DNA of 64,000 nucleotides from NCBI GenBank assembly GCA_035527715.1, contig DATKZY010000096.1:68981-132980 (forward strand), given 5' to 3'. The translations under genes were made by a program, and so were the position numbers. Below the pieces are notes generated by a model. The model was given only the letters and a program-made list of their open reading frames with translations, was not told the origin of the DNA and did no database searches. Numbering within the stretch: the first letter of the stretch is position 1; every line of letters starts with the position of its first letter. Positions 23,350 through 32,786 of the stretch are shown in pieces. Source of the DNA: DSUN01 sp035527715. GTDB lineage: Bacteria; Planctomycetota; PUPC01; DSUN01.

Positions 23350-25047
23350 TTACCGGCTGATGGTCAGGACGGTTTCCTCGCCGGGCTTGATCCTGACCTT
23401 CTCGACGGTCACCAGGCCCCAGGGGTCGGCGGCGATCTCGCCGCTGCCCCCGGCGGAGTTCGTCCACTTGAGCTTCTCGCGGGCCTTGGCCTTGAACCTC
23501 TGGCAGCGGCGCGGCGTGACGTCTACGGTCATCTCCGCCTGGCAAAGCTCGTTGGAGAGTGTGGCCGACCACCGGCCCTCCTCGTCCGCCACGTCCCTCC
23601 AGGCGAAGCCCAGGTTGATGCCGCCCTCCATGTCGCCGGCCTTGGGGTCGCCGGGGCCGGGGTCGCTGTTGATCGAGCTGTTCCCGAAGGCGGGATAGCT
23701 CTGGTTGCGGGCGAACTTGTGCGCGGGGTAGTGCTTCATCACCTGCCCCATCGCGGCAGAGCCGGAGCTGTGGTCGCCGTCGTTCCACGCGAAGGCGAAC
23801 CCGTGGTGCGCCGCGGTGAGGGCCTTGGCCATGTCCACCTGCTCCTGCCAGGTGGCGAAGCCGTCGCGACGGCCGCAGCACCAGCCGAAGAAGGGCAGGT
23901 CCCCGTGGTGCTCGGAGGCGAACGCGACCATGTCCATGCGCGCCAGGTACTCGGTCTTGCCGTCGTCCATCAGGGCCTTCTGGTCCCTGGGGAGCTCGGC
24001 CAGGGAGGGCATCCCGCGCTGGCGGGTCCTGGGGCGGTTGGGATAGACGGCGGCGAAGATCTCGGGGTGGCGGAACGCGAGCGTGGCCGAGCCCCAGGCG
24101 CCCATCGAGCCCCCGCCGGCGTACACGCGGTTCGGGTCGGCCTCGTACCTCTTGGCCACCCAGTCAATCATCCACAGCGTTCGCCGCTCGGTGAACGGGT
24201 AGGCGCGCGGCTCCTTGTGGCCGGCCCACTGCGGGACGCACAGGTAGCCGAACCAGTAGGTCTCCATCGCCGAGTTGCCCGAGGGGTGCTCGATGGCTTC
24301 GCGGCTCCGCAGGTAGAGCATATTGCCGCTGGGGTGGCGGCGCTCATCCACCGAGAAGACGCCCGGCAGCCCGTCCCGCCAGCCCCACTCGGGGCGCGAG
24401 AAGTAGAGGTAGTAGTCGCCATACTCGCCTGCGCCCCCGCCTTGACCGCTCGAGGCGTGGAGTTCGACCCAGAGCGGCAGGCCCCTCTGGCCGCTGATGC
24501 AGGTCTGCTGGATGTAGGGACCCTTGCGCGACTTAGAGTCCTCCAACTTGATGGGCTGGATAGGCGCGACCCTCTCCTCGACTGGCTCGGTCGTCGCACT
24601 CTTGCCTGGGACGACCGTGGAGACGGGGGCGCCCTTGTCGTCCGTGGCCACGACGGCGTAGTAGCTCCTGGCCTGCTTCCTGACGGTGACAGCGGCCAGG
24701 CCGGAGCCGACGGGCAGGGGCTGGCCGCCCTCGACGGTTGGCGCGGTGGGCTTGGCAGGGTCCAGGCGGTCCTTTCTGTTGAAGGCCGCCCCGAAGAGCT
24801 TTGCGGAGTTGTTGAGCACCCCGCTCATGCACAGCTCCGCAAGAGGCAGATTCTCCTGAGTGATCGGCTTACCCGAGCGGTACACGGAGTAGCGGAGCGC
24901 CGCCCCGTCCTCCCCTTCGGCAGCGTCGATCCAGGTGACAAAGCTCTGCCCGTTGCGATGCTCCACCTTGATCCCTGTGGCCGCGATCTCCCCGCCGCAC
25001 GCCGACACGGAAACCACCCAACCGATCGCGAGCCAGAGCCACCTCAC
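23350..25047 (-). CDS. Lipoprotein alpha/beta-hydrolase with N-terminal Fn3-like domain (esterase-like)
   Basis: A 565-residue exported protein. The leader MRWLWLAIGWVVSVSAC ends in a lipobox-like VSAC. Residues about 25-130 resemble a fibronectin type III domain (VTWIDAAEGEDGAALRYSVYR). An alpha/beta-hydrolase domain follows with nucleophile elbow GGGSMGAWGSATLAF near residue 325 and a late His segment (NDGDHSSGS), as in secreted PHB-depolymerase or feruloyl-esterase-like proteins. A beta-rich C-terminus with many Lys/Arg (TPRRCQRFKAKAREKLKW) ends the protein. The GTG at 25047, preceded by AGGAGG, is chosen because upstream in-frame residues are Pro/Arg-rich shadow sequence. Probably removes ester groups from polysaccharide at the cell surface (inference). 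Confidence 0.72.
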   Translation of the reverse strand: MRWLWLAIGWVVSVSACGGEIAATGIKVEHRNGQSFVTWIDAAEGEDGAALRYSVYRSGKPITQENLPLAELCMSGVLNNSAKLFGAAFNRKDRLDPAKPTAPTVEGGQPLPVGSGLAAVTVRKQARSYYAVVATDDKGAPVSTVVPGKSATTEPVEERVAPIQPIKLEDSKSRKGPYIQQTCISGQRGLPLWVELHASSGQGGGAGEYGDYYLYFSRPEWGWRDGLPGVFSVDERRHPSGNMLYLRSREAIEHPSGNSAMETYWFGYLCVPQWAGHKEPRAYPFTERRTLWMIDWVAKRYEADPNRVYAGGGSMGAWGSATLAFRHPEIFAAVYPNRPRTRQRGMPSLAELPRDQKALMDDGKTEYLARMDMVAFASEHHGDLPFFGWCCGRRDGFATWQEQVDMAKALTAAHHGFAFAWNDGDHSSGSAAMGQVMKHYPAHKFARNQSYPAFGNSSINSDPGPGDPKAGDMEGGINLGFAWRDVADEEGRWSATLSNELCQAEMTVDVTPRRCQRFKAKAREKLKWTNSAGGSGEIAADPWGLVTVEKVRIKPGEETVLTISR

Positions 25048-25061
25048 GTGTGCCTTCCTCC

Positions 25062-25631
25062 TCACAACTGGGCGTCGAGCCGGCGGCGGCTCTCGGGGTC
25101 GAGGGCATCGAGGGCGGGGATGTCGTAGCGGTTGCCCTCGACGTCCACGATGCTCAGGCGGGTCGGCAGGTGCTCCTTGATCTGCTCGCGCAGGTCGCGG
25201 GTGAGGAACTTCTGCTGGCCGCGGTCGGTCTCGACGGTCCACTCGACGAGGTCGGCGCGCGGCCGGCAGGCGAGAATGCGGGTGATCCGCGGCACGAGGT
25301 AGCGGCGGCGCAGCTCGTCGCGAACCAGCAGAAGGGCGTCGTGCGCGAGGCGCGTGGCGTCCTTGAGGATGCCCACCTCCTTGCCGTTCATCTCGACGAG
25401 CGACACCCAGCGCTCGGACTCGGTGAGGGGGAAGAGGCGCACGAGGGTCACGTCGCGCCAGTCTTCAGCGTCCTTCTCCCGGAACTGGAGTCGGGCGCCC
25501 TGCTGGCGGAACTGCGCTGAGGCCGGGTCGAGGAAGCGCAGCTCGCTCGACGTCTCGTCGGGCATGGGCAGGCTGGGGCCGGTGTCGGCCGGCTTGGCGC
25601 CTCCCCCGTGATCGTGGAAATGGTGGGGCAT
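25062..25631 (-). CDS. DUF1854-family protein
   Basis: A 189-residue soluble protein. After a His/Gly-rich start, the family-like core reads RDVTLVRLFPLTESERWVSLVEMNGKEVGIL, then RYLVPRITRILACRPRADLVEWTVETDRG and LSIVDVEGNRYDIPALDALD. These match the DUF1854 pattern as I recall it. DUF1854 genes commonly sit next to an ABC exporter of the kind found 8 nt upstream here; in some proteobacteria this pair lies near cyanophycin genes, which are absent in this window. A regulatory or accessory role for the exporter is inferred. Start ATG at 25631. Confidence 0.75.
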   Translation of the reverse strand: MPHHFHDHGGGAKPADTGPSLPMPDETSSELRFLDPASAQFRQQGARLQFREKDAEDWRDVTLVRLFPLTESERWVSLVEMNGKEVGILKDATRLAHDALLLVRDELRRRYLVPRITRILACRPRADLVEWTVETDRGQQKFLTRDLREQIKEHLPTRLSIVDVEGNRYDIPALDALDPESRRRLDAQL

Positions 25632-25639
25632 GGTTCACC

Positions 25640-27856
25640 TCAGCGCTCGATCTCGCGAACCTTCGAGATCTCCTGATAGGTTTTCACAAGGCTCTTGAAC
25701 TCGCCCTCCTCCTTGGCCAGCAGCTCGTCGTGGCTGCCGCTCTCGATGACCTCGCCGTTCTTGAGCACGAGCAGGCGGTCGGCGTTGCGCAGGGTGGACA
25801 GGCGGTGGGCGATGGCGAAGGTGGTGCGGCCCTTGACGAGGCGGCCGATGGCCTCCTGCACCTGCTTCTCGGTCTGCACGTCGAGCTGGCTCGTGGCCTC
25901 GTCGAGGATGAGGATGCGCGGGTCGTGGAGCACGGCGCGGGCAATGGCCAGGCGCTGGCGTTCGCCGGCCGACAGGCCGCCGCCCTTCTCGCCGAGATAC
26001 GTCTCGTAGCCGTCGGGCTTGCGCAGGATGAAGTCGTGCGCGTTGGCCACCTTGGCCGCACGGACGATCTCTTCGCGGGTCGCGCCGGGCTTGGCGTAGG
26101 CGATGTTCTCGGCGATGCTGCCGCTGAAGAGAAACGTGTCCTGGGGCACGACGCCGAGCTGCGTGCGGAGGTCCTCGACGCGGATGCGGGTGATCGGCAC
26201 GCCGTCCACGAGGATCTGCCCCTCGTCGGCGTCGTAGAAGCGGCACAGGAGGTTGATGGTGGTGGTCTTGCCGGCGCCGCTGTGGCCCACCAGGCCGATC
26301 ATCTCGCCGGGCTCCGCCACGAAATCCACGTTCTTCAGCACGGGCCGGTGCGGCTCGTAGCCGAAGGTGACGCCCTGGAACTCCACGCGGCCCTTGAGGT
26401 CGGGCATGGCCACGGCGTCGGCCGCGTCGTGGACCTCGGCTCGGTTGTCGAGGACCTCGAAGACTCGCTCGGCGGCGGTGAGGGAGCGCGAGCACCAGTT
26501 GAGCAGGCGCGAGATCCAGCGGAGCGGCTCGTAGAATTTCCCCGCGAGCAGCATGAAGACGACGAGGTCGCCGGGGCTCATCCGCCCGAAGACGACGTCG
26601 CGGCCGCCCATGTACTGCACGAGCAGGGTGCCGAGGGCGATGAAGAGGCCGATGCCGGAGAACAGCACCGACCAGACGCGCTCGACGCGCACGCCTGTCG
26701 CCGCCAAGTCGGCGCTGCGCACGTCGAAGCGGTCGATCTCGCGGTGCTCCTGCGAGAAGGCCTTCACGATGCGCAGGCCGTTGAGCGTCTCGCTCAGCAG
26801 CGCGTTGAGGCGGCCCCAGCGGTGGAAGAGGCGGTGGACGATGTGGCGGATGCGCTTCCAGAACGAGCCGGAGAGCACGACCACGAAGGGCGCGGGCACG
26901 AGGATGAAGAAGGCAAGCTGCCAGTTGATGATGAAGGCCATCACCCCGATGCCCACGAGCAGCAGCAGGTTGAGCGCGAGGTCCTGCGAGCCCCACACGA
27001 GGAAGGCCTGGAGCTGCCCGGTATCCTGGTTCACCCGCGAGATCACGGTGCCCAGCTCGCGCTTGTCGTAGAAGCGCAGCGAGAGGTACTGGAGGTGGCG
27101 GTAGAGCTGGCAGCGGACGTCGTGGGTGATGCGGTTGCCCACCCAGGCCGAGAGCCACGACTGGGCGACGCCGAGCGCGGCGATGAGCACGTGGGCGACG
27201 ACCGACGCAACGACGATGAGCGTGAGGATTCTCAGGCGGTCGGGCAGCGGCCGCGGCGTGCCGTGGAGCGCCAGCACGTCGTTGATCATGAACTTCCACA
27301 GGTACGGCAGCACGAGCCCCAGCGCCGTGGCGACGAGCGTGAGGGCCATGAGCACGAGGACCCACGGCATGTAGGGCCGCAGGTAGACGACGAGGCGGCG
27401 GAGCGCCCGGCTCTTGGGCGCGCACACCGAGCAGACCTTCGTGCCCTTTTCGAGCGGCAAGCCGCAGCGGGGGCAGCGCTCCTCCTCGGCCTCGGGCAGG
27501 TGGGCCTCCTCGCCCTTCAGCCACTTGTCCAGCATCTTCGCCGCCGTCGCGAAGCGGCGCGCCCGCGCCGCCGAGTAGCGCACCAGCTCCAGGCGCGTGC
27601 CGTCGTGGAGCACCTCGATCGCTCCGCCGCCGAAGAAGCTCTCGGCCTTCGGCTCCTTCAGCTCGGAGAGGGGCAGCTCCAGACGCACCGTGGGCGCTGC
27701 GTCGTCCAGCGTCACCACGCGCACCTTCTCGGCGGTCACCACGAGCAGCTCGCGGCCGAACGAGCCGTCGGGCCGCAGATCGGCCTCGACCGACAGCCGC
27801 ACCGGCCCCTCGACGCTCAGCCCCTCGGGCAATGGCTCATTCCACATGCGACCCAT
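25640..27856 (-). CDS. ABC exporter with N-terminal PH-like domain and zinc ribbon
   Basis: A 738-residue half-transporter. Residues about 1-110 form a beta-rich domain resembling those of DUF1854 or PH folds, followed by a four-Cys zinc ribbon (CPRCGLPLEKGTKVCSVC, about 132-149). Then a six-helix type I exporter membrane domain and a nucleotide-binding domain with Walker A GHSGAGKTTT, signature LSAGERQRLAIARA, Walker B RILILDEATSQLD and the His of AIAHRLSTL. It is likely a homodimer like MsbA/LmrA, exporting a lipid, peptide or other product. It heads a five-gene unit including DUF1854 and three secreted carbohydrate-related proteins. A downstream in-frame ATG at 27847 has better ribosome-site spacing (AGGA 9 nt away) and may be the true start. 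Confidence 0.88.
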   Translation of the reverse strand: MGRMWNEPLPEGLSVEGPVRLSVEADLRPDGSFGRELLVVTAEKVRVVTLDDAAPTVRLELPLSELKEPKAESFFGGGAIEVLHDGTRLELVRYSAARARRFATAAKMLDKWLKGEEAHLPEAEEERCPRCGLPLEKGTKVCSVCAPKSRALRRLVVYLRPYMPWVLVLMALTLVATALGLVLPYLWKFMINDVLALHGTPRPLPDRLRILTLIVVASVVAHVLIAALGVAQSWLSAWVGNRITHDVRCQLYRHLQYLSLRFYDKRELGTVISRVNQDTGQLQAFLVWGSQDLALNLLLLVGIGVMAFIINWQLAFFILVPAPFVVVLSGSFWKRIRHIVHRLFHRWGRLNALLSETLNGLRIVKAFSQEHREIDRFDVRSADLAATGVRVERVWSVLFSGIGLFIALGTLLVQYMGGRDVVFGRMSPGDLVVFMLLAGKFYEPLRWISRLLNWCSRSLTAAERVFEVLDNRAEVHDAADAVAMPDLKGRVEFQGVTFGYEPHRPVLKNVDFVAEPGEMIGLVGHSGAGKTTTINLLCRFYDADEGQILVDGVPITRIRVEDLRTQLGVVPQDTFLFSGSIAENIAYAKPGATREEIVRAAKVANAHDFILRKPDGYETYLGEKGGGLSAGERQRLAIARAVLHDPRILILDEATSQLDVQTEKQVQEAIGRLVKGRTTFAIAHRLSTLRNADRLLVLKNGEVIESGSHDELLAKEEGEFKSLVKTYQEISKVREIER

Positions 27857-28000
27857 TCCTACGAACTAGCGCCCAGGCGGCTCGCCGCGAGGCGCCTGCG
27901 TGCCTCCATTGCCTCGATCTTGCCCTTTTCCGAAGGCAGTTTCAAGTGGCGGATGCCTTCCGCGGTCGAGCCCTGCCTCCCGCGCCGCGGCGAACTCGGC

Positions 28001-28696
28001 TCATCGGCGGAACCCGCGGGCGAGGAAACGCTTCAGCTCCCTCCGCAGCGAGAAGGGGGCCCGCTCGGGCTCATCGCGCCAGGACTTCTCCCAGTGATGG
28101 ATGCAGTACGTCGCCTCCTTGACACGTTCGGGCGTCGAGGCCTCGAGCCAGGAGAAGGGGTAGAAGTACTCCAGAGGGTAGAGCGCGACGCCGGCGATCT
28201 CCTGGAAGCCGTAGGTCTTCAGCCCCATCTGCCGCAGCAGCGCGGTCATCACGTCGGGGCCGCGGGCGAACCGGCTCCGTGTCTCGAGCAGGTCGGTGAG
28301 GCCATCCAGGTAGGCCCGCGCGAAGGGGTGTCCCGCCCGGCTGCCCCACACGGCGTTGTTCACCCAGTCGGTCGGATGGTCCTCGGCCTGGAACCCGAGG
28401 AAGGCGTCGTGGCGCAGCAGCGGGTCGAAGCTCTTGAGCACTTCGACGTCGGTGTCGAGGTAGAGGCCGCCCTCGGTGTAGAGGGCGTGGCCTCGCACGT
28501 AGTTGGCCGCCTTCGACCAGCCCCCGGCTCGGAGCGCGGCCCTGACGTACGGCGCGTCCAGCGGGCTGTTCGCCTCGTTCCACTCCTTGAGCTCGTAGTC
28601 GGGCATCACGCGCCGCCAGCCCTCGAGGCAGCGCTCGCCCAGCGCGCTCCTGGCCGCAGGGCCGAACCAGCAGTAGTGGATCTTCCTGGGGATCAT
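28001..28696 (-). CDS. GT32-type glycosyltransferase (capsular/LPS sugar)
   Basis: A 231-residue cytoplasmic glycosyltransferase with the pattern of the Gly_transf_sug/GT32 family: N-terminal IPRKIHYCWFG, a WNEANSP segment, and the DXD nucleotide-sugar and metal motif in GGLYLDTDVEVL (around residue 82). It transfers a sugar from a nucleotide sugar to a lipid-linked or polysaccharide acceptor. The start ATG (28694-28696) overlaps by one base the stop of the LpxH-like gene (TGATG), so translation is coupled. This pairing suggests LPS or surface-glycan assembly. An extension of this frame to 30004 is shadow sequence. Confidence 0.85.
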   Translation of the reverse strand: MIPRKIHYCWFGPAARSALGERCLEGWRRVMPDYELKEWNEANSPLDAPYVRAALRAGGWSKAANYVRGHALYTEGGLYLDTDVEVLKSFDPLLRHDAFLGFQAEDHPTDWVNNAVWGSRAGHPFARAYLDGLTDLLETRSRFARGPDVMTALLRQMGLKTYGFQEIAGVALYPLEYFYPFSWLEASTPERVKEATYCIHHWEKSWRDEPERAPFSLRRELKRFLARGFRR

Positions 28697-29445
28697 CACA
28701 CGGCCTCTTGCAGGGTCGGGTCCACCAGGCGGAAGGCGCCATCGGCGTATTCGAGCCAGGAGGGGCCGGGACGCCAGGGGCCGACGGCGAAGAGGCGGCA
28801 GCCGGGCCGGGCGAGCTGGGCGGTGTAGTCGTGCGCCCAGTGGTTGTGGCCGCAGACCACGACGTGTGCCCCCGCCGCGAAGAGCGGGAGGAAGGCGGCG
28901 GGGTCGTATCGCCTGGCGTTCTTGGGGTTCTTCCTGCCGCCGACGAGGCGCCGCCACCACCGCAGCAGCCCCGCCACGCTCGTGCACACCCACAGGGGCA
29001 TGGCCCTGGCCAGCCAGCGCATGAGGCGCCCCTGGATGAAGCGCAGGAACCGCCGCGAGAACCAGTTGTCGGGGAACTCCATGTGCCCGTGAACGAGGCA
29101 GAAGCGGAGCCCGTCGTGCTCGAAGGAGTGCTGGAGGCCGAGGCTCTCGAGGCCGTAGGGGGCGAGGGCCGCAGCATCGAGCAGGTAGTCGCGGTTGCCG
29201 CCGAGGACGCGGACGGGTGGGCCGCCGCGCGCGGCCTCGCCGAGCTGCTCGAAGAGGCGCGCCCAGGCGGGCCGGCGGAGCTGGCGGGCGCCCACCCAGT
29301 AGTCCGCGAGGTCGCCGACCACGTAGAAGGCGTCGGCCTCGCCGCGCCGGGCGCGCAGGAAGGCGCCCAGGGCCTCGGCCCGCTCGGGGCGCTCGGGGCA
29401 CAGATGCACGTCGGCGAGGAAGATCAGCTTCTTGGCCATGGGCAC
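28696..29445 (-). CDS. lpxH: LpxH-like UDP-2,3-diacylglucosamine diphosphatase/metallophosphoesterase
   Basis: A 249-residue calcineurin-type metallophosphoesterase. The metal motifs are in LpxH order: FLADVHL (Asp, His), GDLADYWVG, GNRDYLL, HGHM, and CGHNHWA. LpxH removes UMP from UDP-2,3-diacylglucosamine in lipid A synthesis, which implies an outer membrane. The GNRDYL form (rather than plain GNHD) is typical of LpxH and LpxH2; other UDP-sugar hydrolases of the family cannot be excluded. No signal peptide; probably peripheral at the inner membrane. Its stop overlaps the start of the downstream GT32 gene. Confidence 0.75.
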   Translation of the reverse strand: MPMAKKLIFLADVHLCPERPERAEALGAFLRARRGEADAFYVVGDLADYWVGARQLRRPAWARLFEQLGEAARGGPPVRVLGGNRDYLLDAAALAPYGLESLGLQHSFEHDGLRFCLVHGHMEFPDNWFSRRFLRFIQGRLMRWLARAMPLWVCTSVAGLLRWWRRLVGGRKNPKNARRYDPAAFLPLFAAGAHVVVCGHNHWAHDYTAQLARPGCRLFAVGPWRPGPSWLEYADGAFRLVDPTLQEAV

Positions 29446-29538
29446 TGAGGCAGCGACCGAGGGAATGCGGATGGCCGATTGAGGCGGAGCGGGCGGCCTG
29501 GAATCGGCAATGGGCGCCCGGCAGTCGCGCTCCGCGGG

Positions 29539-30060
29539 TCACATGCGGGCGATCAGCTCGCTGAGGAGCTTGTAGATCATGTGGAAGAAGCCGAACACGC
29601 CCAGGAGGACGATGATGACCGAGGCCCCCACGCTCCACTGGGCGACCTTGTTGGCGAAGAAGCGCCGGGCGTAGTAGGTGAATTCGCTGACGTGGACGAG
29701 CTCCTCGCGGAGCACCTGGAGCTCGCCGAGCTTCCGGTTCATCGCCGTGTTGTTGGTGCGCCAGTCGTTCTCGAACTTGCGGCGCTGCATGTCGGAGAGG
29801 TCGCGGGCCGCCTGGGCGTCGGGCACGGTGGTCACCATCTCGAGCACGCCGGTGCCGGGATCGATCTTGAGGCCCATGCGCGTGGCGATCGGCATGTACA
29901 CGCGCGCGAAGGTCGTGGCCAGCTCGGCGTAGTCGTGCTCCTCCTTCGGCGTCGCCTCGCCGGGCTTCTGGATCTTCCGGTACAGCAGGAAGAAGCGCTT
30001 CCACTGGTTGAGCAGCTCGTCGAGCTTCTCGATCTTGAACTCGAGTTCCGGGTCAACCAC
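29539..30060 (-). CDS. Tail-anchored protein of unknown function
   Basis: A 173-residue protein that I do not recognise. The N-terminal 130 residues are strongly helical and charged (KIEKLDELLNQWKRFFLLY, KFENDWRTNNTAMNRKLGELQVLREELV), suggesting coiled coil. A single hydrophobic helix (WSVGASVIIVLLGVFGFFHMIY) near residue 145 is followed by a short tail, which fits a C-terminal membrane anchor. The GTG at 30060 with AGGAG 6 nt upstream is preferred to an ATG at 30111, which lies in the promoter region. The 93 nt to the LpxH-like gene hold no visible signal. Confidence 0.6.
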   Translation of the reverse strand: MVDPELEFKIEKLDELLNQWKRFFLLYRKIQKPGEATPKEEHDYAELATTFARVYMPIATRMGLKIDPGTGVLEMVTTVPDAQAARDLSDMQRRKFENDWRTNNTAMNRKLGELQVLREELVHVSEFTYYARRFFANKVAQWSVGASVIIVLLGVFGFFHMIYKLLSELIARM

Positions 30061-30092
30061 GGGTCTCTCCTGAAAGCTGGGGCCGCGGTGCC

Positions 30093-30121
30093 ATTTAACC
30101 ACGCCTCGCATGACGAGTCAA
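30093..30121 (-). promoter_or_regulatory. Possible promoter of the tail-anchored protein gene
   Basis: Minus-strand TTGACT (30116-30121), 17-nt spacer, TTAAAT (30093-30098, 4 of 6), upstream of the GTG at 30060. Confidence 0.4.
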
Positions 30122-30213
30122 GCGCGGCGGCTCCGTTCGGGCCTCGGCCGCCGCCTTCCGCATCAGGAGGCGTGAGTGGCCCTCAACAAGGGGGGCAGGG
30201 AGAGGGGCGGCGC

Positions 30214-30242
30214 TTTACGGGAGCGCCGCGGTCTGCTATAGT
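30214..30242 (+). promoter_or_regulatory. Promoter of the HEAT-repeat gene
   Basis: TTTACG (30214-30219), 17-nt spacer, TATAGT (30237-30242, 5 of 6). The start codon is at 30291. Confidence 0.5.
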
Positions 30243-30290
30243 GACAGCAATTGGCCAGGAACCGAAGGCTTGCTGGTTGGAGGAAGTGCG

Positions 30291-32786
30291 ATGGCACGTG
30301 CAAAGCTCTCGGCGGGTGCGGCCGCTCTGGCGATGGCGTCGGTTCTCGTGGCGGGCGAGGCGGCGGGGCCGACGATGGCCGACCTGGAGGGGTGTCTGGC
30401 CAAGGTGCCGGCGTTCCAGTACGGCGAGAGCCGCGCCGCACTTGCCGACGCCGAGCGGATGATCCCGCCCCTCGCCCAGGACGCGGCGCAGCGGAAGGCC
30501 ATCGAGAAGCGCCTCATCGCGCTCCTCACGGGCGAGGGGACGAATGACGGCAAGGCATTCGTGTGCCGCCAGCTATCATTCGTCGGCTCGGCCGAGGCCG
30601 TGCCGTCGCTGGCGAAGCTGCTGCCCGACAAGGAGATGTCGCACCACGCGCGCATCGCGCTGGAGCGGATGCCGTGCGCCGAGGCCGTGGCGGCGCTTCG
30701 CGACGCGCTGGGCAAGGTGCAAGGGGCGCTGCTCGTGGGCGTGATGAACTCGCTCGGCGAGCGGCGCGACGCCGCGTCCGTGCCTGCGCTGATCAAGCTG
30801 GCGAGCGACGCGGACGAGGCGGTGGCCGAGGCGGCGGTCGCGGCACTCGGCAAGATCGGCGGGGCCGACGCCGCGAAGGCCATCGCTGCGGTGCGCACCA
30901 AAGCGTCGGACAAGCTGCGCCCGGCGGCGACTGATGCCTATCTGCTCTGCGCGGACGGGTTGGTCGCCGCGGGCAAGAAGGCCGAGGCCGCGGCCATCTA
31001 CAAGGAGGTCTACGACGGCGAGAAGAAGGAGCACCTGCGCGTCGCCGCCTTCCGCGGCCTGCTCGCCACGGGCGACGAGGTGGCCTGGGCGCTCATCATC
31101 AAGACCCTCTCGACCGACGACCCGAAGATGTGGGGCACGGCGGCGCAGTTCGCGCGCGAAATCCCCGGCACCGAGGCCACAAAGGCCCTGGCCGCCGCGC
31201 TCGGAAGGCTTGCGCCGCCCGCCCAGGTGCTCCTCCTCGGCGCGCTCACGGCTCGCGGCGACGGCGCGGCCCTCCCCGCCGTCCTCGACGCGGCGAAGAG
31301 CAAGGAGGAGAGCGTCCGCGTGGCCGCCCTCGGCGCGCTGGGCCGGTTCGGCAATGCCTCGTGCGTGCCGCTCCTGGCTGGCCTCGCCGCGAAGGGCCAG
31401 GGGGCCGAGCAGGGCGCTGCGCGCAAGGGCCTCGTCGAGCTGCGCGGCAACGACATTGACCCCGCCCTCATCGCCGCCGCCGGGGTGGGCGAGGCAGCAA
31501 TTCGCACCGAGCTGATTCGCATCCTCGCCGCCCGCAACACGGCCGCCGCGGTGCCGATGCTCCTCAAGGCCGCCGAGGATGCCGACAAGGCGATCCGCTC
31601 CGAGGCGATGAACGCCCTCGGTGTGCTCGCCGACGCGAAGGCTCTGCCCGCGCTCGTGAAGCTGCTCGTCGAGGCGAAGGCCGACGACGAGCGGGCGAAC
31701 GCCGAGAAAGCCGTCGTCGCCACCTGCCGTCGCGTCGAGGACAAGGAGGCGGCCACGGCACCTGTCCTCGCCCCGCTGCCGGGGCCGAGCGCCGCCGTGC
31801 GCTGCGCGCTCCTGCGCGTCCTGGCCAAAGTGCCCTCGGCCAAGGGGCTTGAGGCCCTGCGCGCCGCGGTGAAGGACGCCGATGCCTCGGTGAAGGACGT
31901 TGCGATTCGCGGCCTGGCCGACTGGCCCGACGCGGCGCCGATGCCCGACCTCATCACCATTGCGCGCACCGCCGAGAGCCCCGTCCACAAGGTGCTCGCG
32001 CTCCGCGGCCTCATCCGCATGGCCGCGCTGCCGAGCGAACGGCCGGCGGAGCAGACGGCGAAGCTTCTGGCCGACGCGCTCGCTCTTGCCACAACCCCCG
32101 ACGACAAGAAGCTCGTGCTCGCGGCGCTGGCGAACGTGAACCACCAGGCGGCGCTCGACCTCGCCGTGGGCTGCCTCAGCGATGCCGCCATCGAGGTCGA
32201 GGCCGCCACCGCCGTCGTGCAGATCGCCAAAAACGTCCGCAAGACCAACCGCGACGCGGCGAAGGCTGCGCTCCAGAAGGTCCTCGACGTCTGCAAGACC
32301 CCCGCCGCGCGCCAGTCGGCCGAGAGCGCGCTCCTCGTGGTGGACAGTGCGCTGAACATCGCGCCCCAGGGCACCGCCACCAGCCCCGACGGCCACGACA
32401 GCGACGGCGGCGCCGGCGGCGACCAGGCCGCCATTGACGGCGACCCGAACACCTACTGGGACGAGGCGGACGGCCAGAAGCTCTACCGCCTCGTCGTCAC
32501 CTTCAAGCAGCCCGAGAAGATCGGGGCGATCAGCATCCTCGGCTACCAGCACCACCAGTACGCGCCCAAGGACTTCGAGATCCTCTGCGACGACAAGGTC
32601 GTGAAGAAGGTCGAGAACGCCCAGTACGACGATAACTTCCTCGTCATTGCCCTGGGCGAGCTGACGGCCAAGACCGTGGAACTGAAGATCACGGGCACCT
32701 ACGGCAAGTCGCCCGCCATTCGCGAACTGGGCATCTACCCGCCCGGCGGCAAGATGCTGAAGATGGAGACGCCGAAGAAGAAGTAG
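30291..32786 (+). CDS. Secreted HEAT-repeat protein with C-terminal discoidin-like domain
   Basis: An 831-residue exported protein. After a signal peptide (about residues 1-24, LAMASVLVAGEAA) it consists of roughly 18 to 20 HEAT/PBS-type repeats (AVAALRDALGKVQGALLVGV, AVAEAAVAALGKIGGADAAKAIAAV, VRVAALGALGRFGNASCVPLLA and so on). Residues about 695-820 change to a beta-sandwich (YRLVVTFKQPEKIGAISILGYQ ... VELKITGTYGKSPAIRELGIYP) resembling F5/8 type C (discoidin) sugar-binding domains. Proteins of this kind are scaffolds or surface binders in planctomycetes; no catalytic residues are seen. The ATG at 30291 follows GGAGG; the upstream ATG at 30270 would precede the leader with a non-leader segment. 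Confidence 0.72.
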   Translation: MARAKLSAGAAALAMASVLVAGEAAGPTMADLEGCLAKVPAFQYGESRAALADAERMIPPLAQDAAQRKAIEKRLIALLTGEGTNDGKAFVCRQLSFVGSAEAVPSLAKLLPDKEMSHHARIALERMPCAEAVAALRDALGKVQGALLVGVMNSLGERRDAASVPALIKLASDADEAVAEAAVAALGKIGGADAAKAIAAVRTKASDKLRPAATDAYLLCADGLVAAGKKAEAAAIYKEVYDGEKKEHLRVAAFRGLLATGDEVAWALIIKTLSTDDPKMWGTAAQFAREIPGTEATKALAAALGRLAPPAQVLLLGALTARGDGAALPAVLDAAKSKEESVRVAALGALGRFGNASCVPLLAGLAAKGQGAEQGAARKGLVELRGNDIDPALIAAAGVGEAAIRTELIRILAARNTAAAVPMLLKAAEDADKAIRSEAMNALGVLADAKALPALVKLLVEAKADDERANAEKAVVATCRRVEDKEAATAPVLAPLPGPSAAVRCALLRVLAKVPSAKGLEALRAAVKDADASVKDVAIRGLADWPDAAPMPDLITIARTAESPVHKVLALRGLIRMAALPSERPAEQTAKLLADALALATTPDDKKLVLAALANVNHQAALDLAVGCLSDAAIEVEAATAVVQIAKNVRKTNRDAAKAALQKVLDVCKTPAARQSAESALLVVDSALNIAPQGTATSPDGHDSDGGAGGDQAAIDGDPNTYWDEADGQKLYRLVVTFKQPEKIGAISILGYQHHQYAPKDFEILCDDKVVKKVENAQYDDNFLVIALGELTAKTVELKITGTYGKSPAIRELGIYPPGGKMLKMETPKKK

